Below, piece after piece: positions 4,869-6,403 of a stretch of 6,403 nt of DNA. Each line of letters begins with the position of its first letter. Position 1 is the first letter of the stretch. Made by a program: the position numbers and the translations under genes. Below the pieces are notes generated by a model. That model made no database searches, was not told the origin of the DNA, and saw only the letters and a program-made list of their open reading frames with translations. The stretch covers positions 1 to 6,403 of the forward strand of contig CAZYYO010000104.1 of the NCBI GenBank assembly GCA_964650965.1, written 5' to 3'. The stretch is from CAZYYO01 sp964650965. GTDB taxonomy: Bacteria; Bacillota; Clostridia; Lachnospirales; Lachnospiraceae.

Positions 4869-5579
4869 ATGAAAATTGCAATTGTAGAAGATGAGCAGAC
4901 CTTTGCTCACCAGTTAGAAGACTATTTAAAGCAGTTTGCTGTGGAGAATCAAATAGAGATAGACCTTACATTTTATGATGATGGAAGCAAAATCATAGGG
5001 GATTACCGACCACAGTGGGATTTGATTCTATTAGATATTGAAATGCCTACGATGGATGGAATGACAACTGCCTTTGCCATACGGGAACAGGACCCGGCAG
5101 TGCTGCTTATGTTTGTAACCAACCTGGCACAATATGCGATTAAGGGATATGAGGTAGATGCAGTAGATTATGTCCTAAAACCAATTAATTATCAGGCCTT
5201 TTCTATGAAAATGCAGAAAATTCTCCGTATTTACCGTAACACCCAGGAGCAGTTTGTATTGTTAAAAAAGGATGGGGTCACAATGCGGATTCCTCTTTCC
5301 AGAATATACTATATTGAGGTTTCGGGACATCGTCTGATTTACCATACAACAGAAGGAAATGTAGAGAAGTCAGGAGAAACAACGCTGACAGCCTTAGAAA
5401 AGGAGCTGCGAGAATATGGGTTTTGGCGATGTAATTCCTGCTATCTGGTAAATATGAGGCTCATCAAAAAGCTTTCTACCAATCAGACGGTATGCATTGG
5501 CGGGGATGAGCTTGCCATATCCAGAGGCCGCAAGGCAGAATTTCTAAAACATTTTATGGAATATGCAAGAGGAAGGTAG
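4869..5579 (+). CDS. LytTR-family response regulator
   Basis: This 236-residue cytoplasmic DNA-binding regulator has the AgrA/LytR layout. The receiver domain (1 to about 120) has the acidic pocket EDE at 7-9, the phosphoacceptor Asp56 in LLDIEMP, Thr84 in FVTN and the conserved Lys104-Pro105 in YVLKP. The LytTR domain (about 130-232) has the motifs IPLSRIYYIEVSGHRLIYHT, a Trp-Arg-Cys-Asn stretch (FWRCNSCYLVNM) and ELAISRGRKAEF. The start is supported by AGGTAGGA (4857-4864 area), a few bases upstream. It is divergent from the GPH symporter and is followed after 3 bases by a sensor kinase, so the two are almost certainly co-transcribed and translationally coupled. A weak + strand promoter (TTGCAA 4774-4779, 17 bases, TACATA 4797-4802) is possible. 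Targets are unknown; the divergent transporter is a reasonable guess. Confidence 0.93.
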   Translation: MKIAIVEDEQTFAHQLEDYLKQFAVENQIEIDLTFYDDGSKIIGDYRPQWDLILLDIEMPTMDGMTTAFAIREQDPAVLLMFVTNLAQYAIKGYEVDAVDYVLKPINYQAFSMKMQKILRIYRNTQEQFVLLKKDGVTMRIPLSRIYYIEVSGHRLIYHTTEGNVEKSGETTLTALEKELREYGFWRCNSCYLVNMRLIKKLSTNQTVCIGGDELAISRGRKAEFLKHFMEYARGR

Positions 5580-5582
5580 AAC

Positions 5583-6403
5583 ATGGAAAAATTACAAATT
5601 CTAGTAGAACCCAGCTTTATTCATGAAATATTGCTGATGATATTTATTTTCGTATACTATCTTCAGAAGCGATATCCGTGGTATGTCAGGGCATGTATCG
5701 GAGCAGTGGGATGGATTCTGGCAACTATCCTATGTAATATAGATGTAATCCGTCAGATGTTATACCAAATTTTAGGAACCAATGCCAACATCTTTTTCAT
5801 ACTGTATGTCATATATATTGGCGCGCCAATACTGATGGCGATGCTGGTACTCTATTGTCTGGCAGGAATCTCGTGGAGTCAGACCATGTATGGCTTTTCA
5901 ATTCTATATATGGTACAGCATATCGGTTTCAGTGTGAGATCTCTGCTGGTAGGGGAATATTATGGGGACTGGTGGCAGCTCCTGAGAAATTGGATGATAT
6001 TTACCGTTGTTGCAATTCCTGCCGCAATCTTTGTTGCCAGACGCATTGGAAAGGATGGAAGCTTTCAGGTATCCAAAAGTACAGCACTGCTTACCTTTGG
6101 AACGGTGATACTGCTTGTGGCAATCTTGAATCTTATTATGCGAATGAACAGTATTCAAATGAATCGGCTTTTTTATCAGCTGTATCTTATTTATGACATT
6201 TGCTGCTGCATGTTTCTTCTGCTTATGCAGATCCATCATAAGAAAGAATTGGAGTTGGAAAGCTCTTTGGCTGCGGAGCATCACCTTCGGGTGCAGATGG
6301 GAGCACAGTATTCCCTGTCCAGAGAAAGCATAGATATTATTAATCGAAAGAGTCATGATTTAAAGCACCAGATTGGCATGCTGCGAAGGACACCTGACTG
6401 TCC
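5583..6403 (+). CDS. GHKL-type sensor histidine kinase, N-terminal part (3'-truncated by window edge)
   Basis: This frame is open from ATG 5583 to the window end, giving 273 residues and no stop. It is the cognate sensor of the LytTR regulator, starting 3 bases after that gene's stop with AGAGGAAGG as its ribosome binding site. The N-terminal 216 residues form a membrane sensor with about six to seven helices (near 11-28, 35-53, 68-93, 100-118, 136-153, 166-186 and 196-216). A charged, probably coiled segment follows (HHKKELELESSLAAEHH). The phosphoacceptor region is NRKSHDLKHQI with His258 as the likely phosphorylated residue, matching the HD-[LY]-K pattern of AgrC-like kinases. The catalytic ATPase domain lies beyond the window. 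No small signal-peptide gene of the AgrD type, nor an AgrB-like protein, lies between or before the two genes, so the stimulus is not apparent. Confidence 0.88.
   Translation, partial: MEKLQILVEPSFIHEILLMIFIFVYYLQKRYPWYVRACIGAVGWILATILCNIDVIRQMLYQILGTNANIFFILYVIYIGAPILMAMLVLYCLAGISWSQTMYGFSILYMVQHIGFSVRSLLVGEYYGDWWQLLRNWMIFTVVAIPAAIFVARRIGKDGSFQVSKSTALLTFGTVILLVAILNLIMRMNSIQMNRLFYQLYLIYDICCCMFLLLMQIHHKKELELESSLAAEHHLRVQMGAQYSLSRESIDIINRKSHDLKHQIGMLRRTPDC

Noticed and set aside
4701..4910. 69-codon frame on the - strand
   Set aside because: It begins inside the LytTR regulator gene and crosses the A/T-rich promoter region; no family resemblance.
5855..6356. Two frames of 113 and 150 codons overlapping the kinase
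   Set aside because: Both are out-of-frame or antisense to the continuous kinase frame starting at 5583, which has coherent helices and an HDLKHQI motif.

Overview
The window looks like an ordinary chromosomal stretch from a low-G+C Gram-positive anaerobe, most likely a member of the Clostridia close to Lachnospiraceae. This rests on the EF-Tu C-terminus (VGSGRVASIIE), a stand-alone flavin-reductase domain of the clostridial Hrb type, a diaminopimelate dehydrogenase, a MelB-like GPH symporter and a LytTR/GHKL two-component pair. The assignment is by recognition only; no search was run.

Left part (1-851). The window opens inside the 3' end of tuf (1-248). A perfect A/T-rich 13-bp inverted repeat straddles its stop codon, and a very long hairpin terminator follows (308-372). 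Then come about 480 bases without a clear gene. They hold a short G+C-rich piece (375-460), a 19-bp stem-loop (628-679) that buries the Shine-Dalgarno of a possible 25-codon ORF (681-758), four GGATAAAA-type repeats, and a small hairpin (821-848) that covers the Shine-Dalgarno of the next gene.

Central part (852-3159). Three genes on the + strand are separated by gaps of 111-149 bases: a flavin-reductase-like protein (852-1355), a small membrane protein made of an internally duplicated two-helix unit (1467-1838), and ddh, meso-diaminopimelate dehydrogenase (1988-2974). The second and third each have a recognisable promoter, and the two promoters share an 11-base spacer element. A long hairpin (3065-3132) separates ddh from the convergent transporter gene.

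Right part (3160-6403). A MelB/GPH-family sugar:cation symporter lies on the - strand (3160-4647). It is divergent from a LytTR response regulator (4869-5579) and a GHKL-type sensor kinase that runs off the window end (5583 onward). The shared 221-base intergenic region holds the transporter promoter, an 8-bp palindrome at its probable transcription start, and three copies of an ACAAATTA-like octamer. This makes it plausible, but unproven, that the two-component system controls the transporter.

I found no mobile element, CRISPR array, tRNA or rRNA, and no convincing wholly new system. The most unusual structure is the leader region 628-852.
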